Assembly: GCF_020711255.1 (NCBI RefSeq)
Contig: NZ_JAJFAW010000038.1
Span: forward strand, 1-34,448
DNA length: 34,448 nucleotides
Direction: 5' to 3'
Source of the DNA: Hymenobacter plasmatis
Lineage (GTDB): Bacteria > Bacteroidota > Bacteroidia > Cytophagales > Hymenobacteraceae
The notes beneath the pieces are model-generated. The model was not told the DNA's origin, made no database searches, and was given only the letters and a program-made list of their open reading frames with translations. Shown in pieces: positions 14,891 to 23,124 of this stretch; position 1 is the stretch's first letter, and the number at the start of each line of letters is the position of its first letter. A program made the translations under genes and the position numbers.

Positions 14891-15118
14891 CTACTTCAGT
14901 GGCTCAACATGCGACGCACCGACCGGAAGGCCAGGCTCGGAGGTGTCCAGCGAAGTCAGCACCTGGTCAATGGTCATCTCTCCGCGCACAAACTGGTCCA
15001 GGAGCATTTGCTCGTAGGGCTGGGGAGCCAGACGGGTATCGCGGGTGAGGGCCAGGGCGAAAGCAACGGCTCGCTGGCGGCTCTGTTCGGTAAGGAAGAG
15101 AGAAGGTTGCTGGTTCAT
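14891..15118 (-). CDS. VbhA-like antitoxin family protein without a toxin
   Basis: The 75-residue product has the VbhA-type pattern: an Arg/Ala-rich helix (SRQRAVAFALALTRDTRLAP), a second helix (YEQMLLDQFVRGEMT) with the G-E/D-(M/I)-T-hinge, and IDQVLTSLD. VbhA antitoxins block Fic AMP-transferases with an inhibitory helix. No Fic (HxFx(D/E)GN) protein occurs in this window, so it may be an orphan or a stand-alone regulator, as is common in Bacteroidota. I start at the ATG at 15118; 15 upstream codons are optional. Assignment rests on a short pattern. Confidence 0.55.
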   Translation of the reverse strand: MNQQPSLFLTEQSRQRAVAFALALTRDTRLAPQPYEQMLLDQFVRGEMTIDQVLTSLDTSEPGLPVGASHVEPLK

Positions 15119-15435
15119 CGGCAGGAATATGATTTTCCCTTCGCAAATTTCACCACCGGACACCGCACAACAAAGCGCAACCAGCTGCTTTTCCAGCGAA
15201 TTAATCGGTATTTTCAGGGAAAAACATGCGCCGATGCGGGGTAACTACTTAGTAGAATTAGCCGCATGCGTTTTAGCACGCTTTCAAGGCTAGTAGTAGT
15301 AGTAGTAGTAGTAGTAGTATAGTGGCCAGCTTATTGAGCTAAATCTTCACGCTATTAGCTCAACGGTAAGCGGGCAACCACTCAACCAAATTGTAAGAAT
15401 CAGCTCAACGTTGCAGGCCCCGTAGGGGAGCACGC
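15119..15435. other. Gap without a gene: trinucleotide tract and hairpin
   Basis: Lower-GC spacer. It holds a TAG microsatellite (15291-15319), then an inverted repeat TTGAGCTAA (15334-15342) / TTAGCTCAA (15355-15363) with a 12-nt loop, and a small CCCC-GTA-GGGG hairpin near the 3' end of the GGGP synthase gene. No credible open frame. Confidence 0.5.
15291..15319. repeat. (TAG)9 trinucleotide microsatellite
   Basis: Nine perfect tandem TAG units followed by a partial unit. It lies between the antitoxin-like gene and the end of the GGGP synthase gene. Such tracts vary in length by polymerase slippage. Confidence 0.9.
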
Positions 15436-16227
15436 TTATGAGGCCACGGCGGTGTCCACGGCCGCCGTCACGGCGTTGAAGGATGCCACCACGCCTGCCA
15501 CCTCGGCCAGAAAAGCGGGTTCGGCTTCGATGTGGTTGCCCACGACGACCACGTCGGCGCCGGCGGCCAGGGCAGCGTACACCTTCTCGCCGGTATTCAG
15601 CCCACCACCCACAATCAGGGGCGAGGCCACGGCCTCGCGCACGGCCGTAATCATGGCGGCCGACACCGGGTTTTGGGCGCCGCTGCCGCCGTCGAGGTAC
15701 ATCAACTTCAGGCCCAGCTGCTCGCCGGCCAGGGCGGTGCAGGCGGCAATGCCGGGCTTGTTGTGGGGCAGCGGCAAGGTGCCGCTCATGTAGGATGCGG
15801 TGGTGGGGCGGCCCGAGTCGACGAGCATGTAGCCGGTGGGCAGCAGTTGCAGGCCGCTGGCCTGCAGGCGGGGCGCCGCCACCACGTGCTGGCCAATGAG
15901 AAAGTCGGGGTTGCGGCCCGAAATGAGCGAGAGCAGTAGCACGCCATCGGCCGGGCCGTCGAGGTGCAAGCTGTGGCTCGGAAACAACAGCACCGGCACC
16001 GCGGAGTGCTCCTTAATCAACGCAATGAGGGCAGCCTGATGCGAACTTTGCACCAGGCTGCCCCCCACGAAAAAGTAATCAACCGCGTGCGCCTGGCTCA
16101 GGCGCAGCAGATGCAACAAGCTGTTTTCGTTTAAGTTATCCGGGTCGAGCAACACTGCCAGCGCCTTGCGGCCCTGTTGCTGGCGAGTGCGAAGCGCGTC
16201 ATATAGAAGAGGTGTGGGTGGACGCAT
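15436..16227 (-). CDS. Geranylgeranylglyceryl-phosphate synthase family (PcrB/GGGPS) protein
   Basis: The 263-residue TIM-barrel protein carries the family motifs: AVLLDPDN (metal-binding Asp28), FVGGSLVQ (53-60), YLDGGSGA (177-184), IVGGGLNTGEK (205-215) and VVVGN (227-231, phosphate binding). The family transfers a polyprenyl group from a diphosphate donor to sn-glycerol-1-phosphate, the first ether-lipid step in archaea; Bacteroidota hold a distinct group-II branch. Chain length cannot be read here. I start at the ATG at 16227, which overlaps the end of the upstream membrane-protein gene by 29 nt, as in coupled operons; the upstream extension is Pro-rich and unlikely. It is the last of three minus-strand genes. 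Confidence 0.87.
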   Translation of the reverse strand: MRPPTPLLYDALRTRQQQGRKALAVLLDPDNLNENSLLHLLRLSQAHAVDYFFVGGSLVQSSHQAALIALIKEHSAVPVLLFPSHSLHLDGPADGVLLLSLISGRNPDFLIGQHVVAAPRLQASGLQLLPTGYMLVDSGRPTTASYMSGTLPLPHNKPGIAACTALAGEQLGLKLMYLDGGSGAQNPVSAAMITAVREAVASPLIVGGGLNTGEKVYAALAAGADVVVVGNHIEAEPAFLAEVAGVVASFNAVTAAVDTAVAS

Positions 16228-17086
16228 CCGGGGAATCGGGAGTAGCGGGCGAAGTGGCGGGAGCAAACCCGGTTTCAGTGGGTGCGTAGCCGGAGGAGGT
16301 CGCAAGGTCGGGATTTTTGTCGGCCGGGAAAAACTCGCTCACTTTTTTTGTTACCATGGCCAGTGCCACGGCCGCTACCTGGGCCACCAGCACCTTGCCG
16401 GTGTCCGACTTGAGGAAGGACTGCAGCACGGCGGCCACCATGTTGTTTTTGGGGCGGGGCGCCGGGCGGCTGCTTAGCGGCTCGGTTTCGTCGTCATCGA
16501 AGGCGTGGGACGCGGGCAGGCGGCGGCTGTCGTCGTAGGGCAGGTCCTTGAACGGGTCGTCCTCGAAATCCTCGGGTTGGAAGGCAGAGCCGTCGTACAG
16601 GTCGCCGGCCGTGGAGCCGCCGAATGCTTCCGGCTGCGGCACGGCCTTGGAGCCAAAGCCCAGGTCGTCGGCGTCGTGGCCCGGCTCCTGCCGGTCTTGC
16701 TCCATAAATGCCTGGGCCGAGTCGGCGGCCGTGCGATAATTGCGGACGCTCTTGTAGCGCTTGCCGTTGCCAGCAGTGTAGTATTCGGCCTCGCCGCCAA
16801 ACTCGTCGTCGCCTTCGAAATTATCGGCTTCGCCGTTGTAGCGGTGCTCGGCGCGGTCGAAATCATCTTGCGCGTAGCGCTTGCGCTTCTTCTTGCCGCC
16901 AAAGGCTTTGGTGATAAGCCAGATGCCACCGGCCAGGCCGGCTCCTACCAAGGCCACCTTGCCTGCTTTCACCGACTGGTCCTTGATGTGGTCCACATCG
17001 CCGCGCAGGGCACGCTCGTACTCCAGCTTTTTGCGCTCGAGAAATTCTTTTTCCTCGTCGAACAGGGGATTTTGCAAGTCACTCAT
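16199..17086 (-). CDS. Single-pass membrane protein with long acidic region, unknown function
   Basis: The 295-residue protein has an N-terminal charged helix (FDEEKEFLERKKLEYERAL), one membrane segment (about 41-62, VALVGAGLAGGIWLITKAF), a basic stop (GGKKKRKR), then ~140 residues very rich in Asp, Glu, Gly and Tyr, probably disordered. A C-terminal helix (KVLVAQVAAVALAMVTKKV, about 230-248) may be a second membrane contact. I do not recognise the family. It lies 6 nt downstream of the holin-X gene and overlaps the GGGP synthase start by 29 nt, so the three genes are almost certainly one operon. A role in envelope organisation is only inferred from that. Confidence 0.75.
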   Translation of the reverse strand: MSDLQNPLFDEEKEFLERKKLEYERALRGDVDHIKDQSVKAGKVALVGAGLAGGIWLITKAFGGKKKRKRYAQDDFDRAEHRYNGEADNFEGDDEFGGEAEYYTAGNGKRYKSVRNYRTAADSAQAFMEQDRQEPGHDADDLGFGSKAVPQPEAFGGSTAGDLYDGSAFQPEDFEDDPFKDLPYDDSRRLPASHAFDDDETEPLSSRPAPRPKNNMVAAVLQSFLKSDTGKVLVAQVAAVALAMVTKKVSEFFPADKNPDLATSSGYAPTETGFAPATSPATPDSPDASTHTSSI

Positions 17087-17092
17087 GGTAGG

Positions 17093-17470
17093 CTAAGCTT
17101 GGCGTTTGTCGGATTTATAAATGGTGTCTTTCAGCATCTTGTTGGCCATGCCCTGGAAAGCGGCTTTGTCTACGCCCACCAGCACCAGCACTAGGAGCAG
17201 CAGGTAGAAGCCCGCCACGATGCCGAAGCCCCAGAAAGAGCTATCGAGGGCCGAATTAAGGGCCAAGCCGGCAAAGACGCTGAGAAAGACCACGAACATC
17301 AGCCCCAGAATGGCCAGGGTGGCGCCGTGCAGGGAGTTAACGAAAGCCGTGGAGACCTTTTGCTGCACTTCGAGGCGCACCAGGTCGATGCGGGTATCGA
17401 GGTAGCCGGTGAGGTTGCCAATCAGGCTGTCGTTGCGGGGTGTTTTGGAGGTGTCGTCGTCGAGAACCAT
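17093..17470 (-). CDS. Phage holin family (holin-X, superfamily III) membrane protein
   Basis: The 125-residue protein has an amphipathic N-terminal helix (TGYLDTRIDLVRLEVQQKVS), two hydrophobic segments (about 46-72, ILGLMFVVFLSVFAGLAL, and 79-103, FGIVAGFYLLLLVLVLVGV), and a basic tail. This matches the holin-X/DUF1469 family, which in chromosomal settings is a small inner-membrane protein of unclear role and not a lysis holin. No endolysin or phage gene is near. It heads the operon with the acidic membrane protein (6-nt gap) and the GGGP synthase. The divergent J-domain gene starts about 160 nt away. Confidence 0.85.
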   Translation of the reverse strand: MVLDDDTSKTPRNDSLIGNLTGYLDTRIDLVRLEVQQKVSTAFVNSLHGATLAILGLMFVVFLSVFAGLALNSALDSSFWGFGIVAGFYLLLLVLVLVGVDKAAFQGMANKMLKDTIYKSDKRQA

Positions 17471-17626
17471 ACGGCGCGAAGTTGGAGTGGCGAGAAAGAA
17501 CAGGAAAGAAAAGGAATCGCGGCAGCCCCGTAAACCGTAAATCAGAGCCGGCGGATTGAGCCAGTTCTACGGAAAATATCGTTACATGGCTGACTTTTGT
17601 AACGTCCTTCGTGTTTGGTGCCCAGC

Positions 17627-18766
17627 GTGAGTCAAAATCATTATCAAGTCCTTGGCGTAGCTCCCACGGCCGCCGCCGCCGAAATCAAGCGGGCCTACCG
17701 GCAGCTGGTGGTGCGCTACCACCCCGATAAGCACGGCGGTGATGTGCGCTACGAAGACCAATTCAAGGCAGTGGCCGTGGCCTACGGCATCTTGGGTGAC
17801 CCCGGCCGCCGGGCCACCTACGATTTTCAACTGGCCCAGGCCGCCCGGCGCGCCGAAGACCTCCGACGCCAGCAGCAGCACCGCCCCGCCACGCAGCACG
17901 TGTACGGCGTGCCCATGCCGCCGCCCGCCCCGCTGCGTACCCGCCCGCCCGCGGGCAGCCGCGAGCGGCACTACCAGCGCATTCCGCGCCAGCGCGCGCG
18001 CTTTACCCGCCGCGACTGGAGCCTGACCGTGTTGCTGCTGCTGGGCATCACGCTGTTTGCGCTGGCCGTGAAAGTGACCATGGACCGCGTCACGGCCAAT
18101 AGCAACTACGAAGACGGCCTGCGCGCCTACGGCCGGGGCCAGCTGGCGGCGGCCTACAGCTTCCTGGAAGAAACCCTGCACTTCCGGCCCAACTACGCGC
18201 CCGCCCTGCGCCGCCTCGCCGAGCTGGAGCTGCTGGTAAACCACGACCCCCGCGCCGCCCGCGCCGATTTTCAGGCGGCCCTGCTCGAGCCCCAGCCCCG
18301 CCGCGATGCCGCCGACATGCTCTACCGCCTCGGGCGCTGCGAAACGGAGCTGGGCCTGCCCCGGTCTGCCGAGTTCAGCTACACCCGCGCAATAAGCCTC
18401 GACACGGCCCTGAGCGCCGCTTACCTGGCCCGGGGCAAAGCCCGCCTGCTCGACCTCAACCTGCCCGGATTAGCCCTGGCCGACCTGAGCCACGGCATCG
18501 CGCAGCGCCAGCGGGCCAATGCGCCCACGCCGTGGGCCTACGTACAGATACGCGGCCTGGCCTACACCGCCCTGGGCCGCTACGACGAAGCCCGCGCCGA
18601 ATACTTCCAGGTGCTGCAAGCCCGCCCCCGCGACGGCCGCACCCACTTCCTGCTCGGCCGCCTGGCCGCCCAAACCGGCAACAAGCGCGCCGCCTGCGAA
18701 TTCTACCGCCGGGCCCTGCGGTTGGGCTACGAGTACGCTCGCACCGCCGAGGAAAGCTGCCCATAA
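17627..18766 (+). CDS. Membrane-anchored J-domain protein with TPR repeats
   Basis: The 379-residue protein begins with a J domain (NHYQVLGVAPTAAAAEIKRA) holding the HPD motif at 32-34 (RYHPDKHGG), which stimulates the ATPase of DnaK. A basic/Pro-rich linker follows, then a membrane segment (WSLTVLLLLGITLFALAVKV, about residues 130-149). The remaining ~220 residues are TPR helices (for example YEDGLRAYGRGQLAAAYSFL and RGLAYTALGRYDEARAEYFQ). It lacks the Gly/Phe and zinc-finger parts of DnaJ, so it is a specialised co-chaperone recruiting DnaK at the inner membrane; the side on which the TPRs lie is inferred. Start GTG 17627 places the J domain at once; TTG 17615 and GTG 17618 are alternatives. 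Confidence 0.85.
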   Translation: MSQNHYQVLGVAPTAAAAEIKRAYRQLVVRYHPDKHGGDVRYEDQFKAVAVAYGILGDPGRRATYDFQLAQAARRAEDLRRQQQHRPATQHVYGVPMPPPAPLRTRPPAGSRERHYQRIPRQRARFTRRDWSLTVLLLLGITLFALAVKVTMDRVTANSNYEDGLRAYGRGQLAAAYSFLEETLHFRPNYAPALRRLAELELLVNHDPRAARADFQAALLEPQPRRDAADMLYRLGRCETELGLPRSAEFSYTRAISLDTALSAAYLARGKARLLDLNLPGLALADLSHGIAQRQRANAPTPWAYVQIRGLAYTALGRYDEARAEYFQVLQARPRDGRTHFLLGRLAAQTGNKRAACEFYRRALRLGYEYARTAEESCP

Positions 18767-18792
18767 GGCCCCCACAGAGGCAAGGGCGAAAG

Positions 18793-18972
18793 AACGACGA
18801 CTCCCCTCCTTACCAAGGAGGGGACGCTCAACTGCCAAGTTGAGCTGGGGTGGTTGTGGGCGTTAAACGGCTCGCGTAGGAATCGTTCGCCTATCGTTCA
18901 ACGAATCCAACCACCCCCGTTCAGCCTTGCGGCTGAACATCCCCTCCTTACCAAGCAGGGGAGTTGGTCGTT
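18793..18972. repeat. REPIN-like inverted repeat with internal hairpins
   Basis: Arm one (18793-18856) and arm two (18908-18972) are diverged copies in opposite orientation. Both, read inward, carry AACGAC, a CCCCT...AGGGG hairpin, a CTCAACT/AGTTGAG- or GTTCAGCC/GGCTGAAC-type hairpin, and GGGGTGGTTG. The structure is like paired REP elements and fills the spacer between the J-domain and fasciclin genes. Confidence 0.7.
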
Positions 18973-18993
18973 CTGCCTTAACCCCCAAACGCA

Positions 18994-19030
18994 AACAACC
19001 GCCGCGAGCACGAAGCCCACGGCGGTTGTT
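18994..19030 (-). terminator. Terminator of the fasciclin gene
   Basis: AACAACCGCCG and CGGCGGTTGTT form an 11-bp perfect stem about 30 nt past the minus-strand stop codon. A modest T-rich stretch (TTGTTTGCGTTTGG) follows on that strand. Confidence 0.55.
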
Positions 19031-19059
19031 CAAGTTGTGCTTCCTAGCTCAGAAAAGCC

Positions 19060-19632
19060 TTACTGGGGCAGCAGCACGGTGTTTACAACGTGAATCACGC
19101 CGTTGCTCTGCAGCACGTCGGCAATGGTTACGGTCGACACGCCGCCTTTCTCGTCTTTCAGCTCAATGGTTTTGCCTTTCGCCATGGCCGTCAGGGTGCC
19201 GCCGCTCACAGTTTTGAGGGTAGCAGTGCCTTTACCGGCTTTGATGGCCTTCATCAGGTCAGCCGAGGTCATGCGACCGGCCACCACGTGGTAGGTCAGG
19301 ATTTTGGTGAGGGTGGCCTTGTTCTCGGGCTTCACCAGCGTTTCAACCGTGCCGGCGGGCAGCTTGTTGAATGCCTCGTTGGTGGGTGCGAACACCGTGA
19401 AAGGGCCGGCGCTTTGCAGGGTTTCTACCAGGCCAGCGGCTTTAACAGCGGCTACCAAGGTGGTGTGGTCTTTCGAGTTAACGGCGTTTTCCACGATGTT
19501 TTTCGTGGGGTACATGGCAGCACCGCCCACCATCACAGTACCGGCCATTTTCTTGCCTTGAGCCGAAACGTTAGTGGTAACAGCAGTGCTCAAGAGGACT
19601 GCAATGGCGAGGGAGAAAAAAGTCTTTTTCAT
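19060..19632 (-). CDS. Secreted fasciclin (FAS1) domain protein
   Basis: The 190-residue product has a signal peptide (MKKTFFSLAIAVLLSTAVTT, cut near NVSAQ) and one FAS1 domain (about 45-188). The FAS1 hallmarks are visible: AAGLVETLQSAGPFTVFAPT, NEAFNKLPAGTVETL, the YH motif in ILTYHVVAGRMT, and the closing NGVIHVVNTVLLPQ. FAS1 domains mediate adhesion or matrix contact; in Bacteroidota such small secreted forms are common and their partners unknown. I start at the ATG before the signal; 50 upstream codons look untranslated. It is divergent from the TonB receptor gene. Confidence 0.9.
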   Translation of the reverse strand: MKKTFFSLAIAVLLSTAVTTNVSAQGKKMAGTVMVGGAAMYPTKNIVENAVNSKDHTTLVAAVKAAGLVETLQSAGPFTVFAPTNEAFNKLPAGTVETLVKPENKATLTKILTYHVVAGRMTSADLMKAIKAGKGTATLKTVSGGTLTAMAKGKTIELKDEKGGVSTVTIADVLQSNGVIHVVNTVLLPQ

Positions 19633-19808
19633 CTGAATAAATAAATGGTTGGATGTTTTAAATGATGACCCACCTACGCGCCTGCTTCTGCCTGCGGATT
19701 GCATGGTGTTGAATATTTCTGGAGGGACAGGTTGTGCGGCGTAAGGGAACCTCCCCCAGCCCCTCTCCCCACCCAAAAACATTTGCCCAGCTTGCTACTT
19801 GCTGCTGT

Positions 19809-22252
19809 ATGCGCCTTTATACCCTGCTCGCCTGCTTCCTGCTCTCCAGCTTTTATACCTATGCCCAAAGCGTTGGCACCGTGGCCGGCACTGTGCGCGA
19901 CCGGGCCACCCAGGAGGTGCTGCCCGGCGTGAGCATTACGCTGGAGGGAACGGCGTTCGGGACGGCCACCGATGCCGAAGGGCGCTACCGCATCACCGGC
20001 GTGCCGGCTGGGGCCTACAACCTGCGCGCCACCTTCGTGGGCTACGACCCGCTCGTGCGCTCCAACATCAGCCTGAGCAGCGGCAACGTGAACACCCTGA
20101 ACCTGGAGCTGAACGCCGTGCCCCAGGCCCTGGGAGAAGTGACGGTGACCGCCAACCGCGCCATACGCGTGGCCACGGCCGAAACGCCCCTCAGCGTGCA
20201 GCGCCTCACCACCGAAGAAATCAAGAGCAACCCCGGCGGCAACTTCGACATATCCCGGGTGGTGCAAAGCCTGCCCGGCGTGGGCGGCGGGGGCAGCGGC
20301 GGCACGGCCGGCTTCCGCAACGACATCATCATCCGGGGCGGGGCGCCCAACGAAAACGTGTACTACCTCGACGGCATTGAGGTGCCCGTCATCAACCACT
20401 TTCCCACGCAGGGCAGCGCCGGCGGGCCCGCGGGCATCCTCAACGTCAGCTTTATCGAAGACGTCACGCTGAGCAGTTCGGCCTTTCAGGCCCGCTACGA
20501 CAACGCCCTGAGCTCGGTGCTGCAGTTCCGGCAGCGCGACGGCAACTCCGAGCGCATTCAGGGCAACCTGCGCACCTCCGGTACCGAAGTGGCGGCCACG
20601 TTGGAGGGGCCGCTGACCTCCAATACCACCTTTCTGGCCTCGGCCCGGCGCAGCTACCTGCAGGTGTTGTTCAAGCTGATTGACCTGCCCATCCGGCCTG
20701 ATTTCTACGACTTCCAGTTCAAGACCACCACCAAGCTTTCGGAGAAAACCACGCTCACCAGCCTGGGCCTGGGCGCCATCGACCACTTCGAAATCGTGCC
20801 GCCCAAAAAAAGCTCGCCCTCCAAAGAATACGTGCTCCGCTCCAACCCCACCATCGACCAGTGGAACTACACGGTTGGGCTAAACCTGCGCCACCTCGTC
20901 GACAACGGCTTCGTGAATGTGGCCCTGAGCCGCACCCAGCAAAGCAGCAACGCCGACGCGTTTGAGTACGGCTACCTCGGCGACGAAAGCCGCCGCAAGC
21001 TGGGCGCCCGTACCCACGAAACCGAAAACAAGCTGCGCGCCGACGTGAACAAGCGCGTGGGCCGCTGGCAGTACAGCTACGGCGTGGTGGGCCAGCTGCA
21101 GCACTACGACAACAACCTGATTAACCGCATCCGGTCGGAAGTGCGCGACTCCCGCGGCGTGCTCATCAGCCCCGCCGTCACGGTCCGCTTCCAAACCGAC
21201 CTGGACTTTTTGCGATACGGCGCTTTTGCCCAGGCCACGCGCACCTACGGCGCCGACAGCCGCCTGACCGTGTCGGCGGGCCTGCGGGCCGATGGCACCA
21301 CGGCCCTGCTGGCGGGCTACCGGCTCGACCGCACGCTCTCGCCGCGGGCCTCGGTGTCGTACGCCCTGCGCCCTACCCTGAACCTGAACGCCTCGCTGGG
21401 CCGCTACTTCAAAATCCCGCCCAGCACCATTCTGGGCTTCCGCGACGAGGCCGGCAATCGGGTGAATGCCGGTAGCCGCTACATCCGGTCCGACCACGTG
21501 GTGGCCGGGCTGGAGTGGCTGCCGGGTGCCGCCACTCGCTTTACGCTGGAGGGCTTTTACAAGAAGTACTCTTACTACCCGGTGTCGGTGCGCGACGGCA
21601 TCAGCTTGGCCAACCTGGGCGGCGATTTCAACGCCATCGGCAACGAGGCCGTGACCAGCACCGGCCGAGGCCGCACCTACGGGGTGGAGGCTTTTTTCCA
21701 GCAGAAACTCAGTGGCAAGCTGTTCGCTATCGTCTCGCTCACAGGCTTCCGGTCGGAGTTCAACGGGCAAGATGGCCTGTACAAGCCTTCGGCCTGGGAT
21801 ACGCGCTTCCTGGGCTCGGCCTTGTTGGGCTACCAGTTGGGCCGCGGTTGGGAGCTGGGCGCCAAGTACCGGGTGGGCGGCGGCTCGCCCTACACGCCCT
21901 ACGACGACGAGGCTAGCCGCGCCAGCTACCAGGCCGTGGGCACGGGCATTCTCGACTATAGCCAGCTCAACACGCGCCGCCTCAGCGGTTTCCAGCAGCT
22001 TGACCTGCGCCTCGACAAGAAAATCAGCCTGCGCCGCCTGAGCTTCGACTTCTACATCGACGTGCAGAACGCCCTGCTTACCAAGCCGGCCTCGCCGCCC
22101 ACCTACACCTTCGAGCGCACCCCCGACAACACCTCCTACACCACCACCGACGGCCAGCCCCTGCGCCCCGACGGCCGCAACGCTGTGCCATCCTGCTGGC
22201 CGACAACGATGCGCTGGTGGTGCCCACCATTGGGTTTATCGTGGAATTTTAG
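19809..22252 (+). CDS. TonB-dependent receptor, frameshifted near its 3' end
   Basis: The protein has a signal peptide (MRLYTLLACFLLSSFYTYAQ), a carboxypeptidase-regulatory-like domain (about 22-110: VAGTVRDRATQEVLPGVSIT), a plug (GFRNDIIIRGGAPNENVYYL and LDGIEVPVINHF), and a 22-strand-type outer-membrane barrel. It imports a large ligand using TonB energy; the ligand is unknown, and no SusD-like partner is present. At about 22187-22189 one base is missing (GTGCC-ATC): the frame shifts and runs on falsely for ~180 codons over an opposing gene. Restoring one base gives VPTIGFIVEF and a TAG at 22250-22252, a proper barrel ending in Phe. Either a real mutation or a sequencing error. Confidence 0.85.
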
Positions 22253-22303
22253 TCCAACTCTACATGGGGGCCAGTGGGGGCCATTACTGCTTCTGCAACC
22301 GGC

Positions 22304-22756
22304 TTACTTTTTCAGAAGCCTAGCCTGCAGTTGCTTGCGGATGGAAGCCGGCAGCGGCTGGCCCTGCCGGTATGCCGCCAGCACGGCTCTTTCCTTGGCA
22401 CGGCTGAAATGGCCTATAGCGGAGGCGCCGAACGCCACCCCTGTTGCGGCCACCGCGCCAGCTACTATTATGCCCGTGTTATCTGGCTCGGAACTCGCCC
22501 AGGGGCCGCGGATTAATGCCGTGATAACGGCTGCGGCCGGTACAAATAGCAGTCCTCCAATAATAAAAGCCCTTGCCGAAGAGCGTCCGGCTTTAAACAC
22601 GTCGTGCACGGCCAGCGCGCTATCCAGCCGGGCTCCGGTGAGCGGGGCAGCCTGCAGCGCCGCGTGCCGGGCCGTGTCGCCCACCACGGTCTGGGCTTGG
22701 GCAGGCCACGCGAACAGGCCGCCCAAAAGCAGCGCCATAATCAGTACAAAGCGCAT
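22304..22756 (-). CDS. Small exported/membrane protein of unknown function
   Basis: The 150-residue product has a signal peptide (MRFVLIMALLLGGLFAWPAQ, cut near AQA-Q), and two hydrophobic segments (FIIGGLLFVPAAAVITALI and GIIVAGAVAATGVAFGASAI), ending in a basic helix (IRKQLQARLLKK). It therefore looks like a two-pass inner-membrane protein. I do not recognise the family. It lies opposite the shifted read-through of the TonB receptor, and its clean signal and membrane pattern support it as the real gene there. The ATG at 22756 is preferred to one six codons upstream because the signal follows directly. Confidence 0.7.
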   Translation of the reverse strand: MRFVLIMALLLGGLFAWPAQAQTVVGDTARHAALQAAPLTGARLDSALAVHDVFKAGRSSARAFIIGGLLFVPAAAVITALIRGPWASSEPDNTGIIVAGAVAATGVAFGASAIGHFSRAKERAVLAAYRQGQPLPASIRKQLQARLLKK

Positions 22757-23124
22757 GGCTGTAGAAGTAGGCAAGAGTGACTTTTACTGATTCGGGTAAG
22801 GGCAATATTTAATCGGCCAGCCACCAGCACTATAAGTGCCGGCCGAAACTAAGTTATAATTCAATATTTCGGGAGACAAGGCCTTGGCGGGGAGCCTCAC
22901 CCCCAGCCCAACCATACGCGGCACCCTCTATCTTCCCGCCCAATTTCTACCTCCCTTCGTGACCTGCCCCGACCCCACCACTGATAGCCCAACCCAGTGA
23001 AACCCGAAAAAGTGGAGCCCCTGTTGGCCACCCTGGCCCTGGTGGGCCACCCTGGCCGGTGCCTATGCAGTCTAAGCAGCACAGGGCGCGCTACCCGCTT
23101 CTATCTTTCCTTCTTTCCATTCCC
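22757..23124. other. Divergent promoter region without a gene
   Basis: Lies between the small minus-strand membrane protein and the plus-strand SBBP protein. It contains an imperfect hairpin (TCGGCC at 22813-22818 / GGCCGA at 22841-22846) enclosing GCACT-ATA-AGTGC, an AT-rich stretch to about 22875, and two direct copies of GGCCACCCTGGCC (23026-23038 and 23045-23057). No frame looks coding. Confidence 0.45.

Noticed and set aside
17093..17470. Prophage, suggested by a holin family protein and by the collar protein at 9158-9883
   Set aside because: No capsid, terminase, tail, lysin or integrase genes occur; both families are common as chromosomal proteins in Bacteroidota.
22253..22790. C-terminal extension of the TonB receptor as read in the uninterrupted frame
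   Set aside because: It follows a frameshift, has no barrel-strand pattern, and lies opposite a gene with a clear signal peptide and membrane segments.
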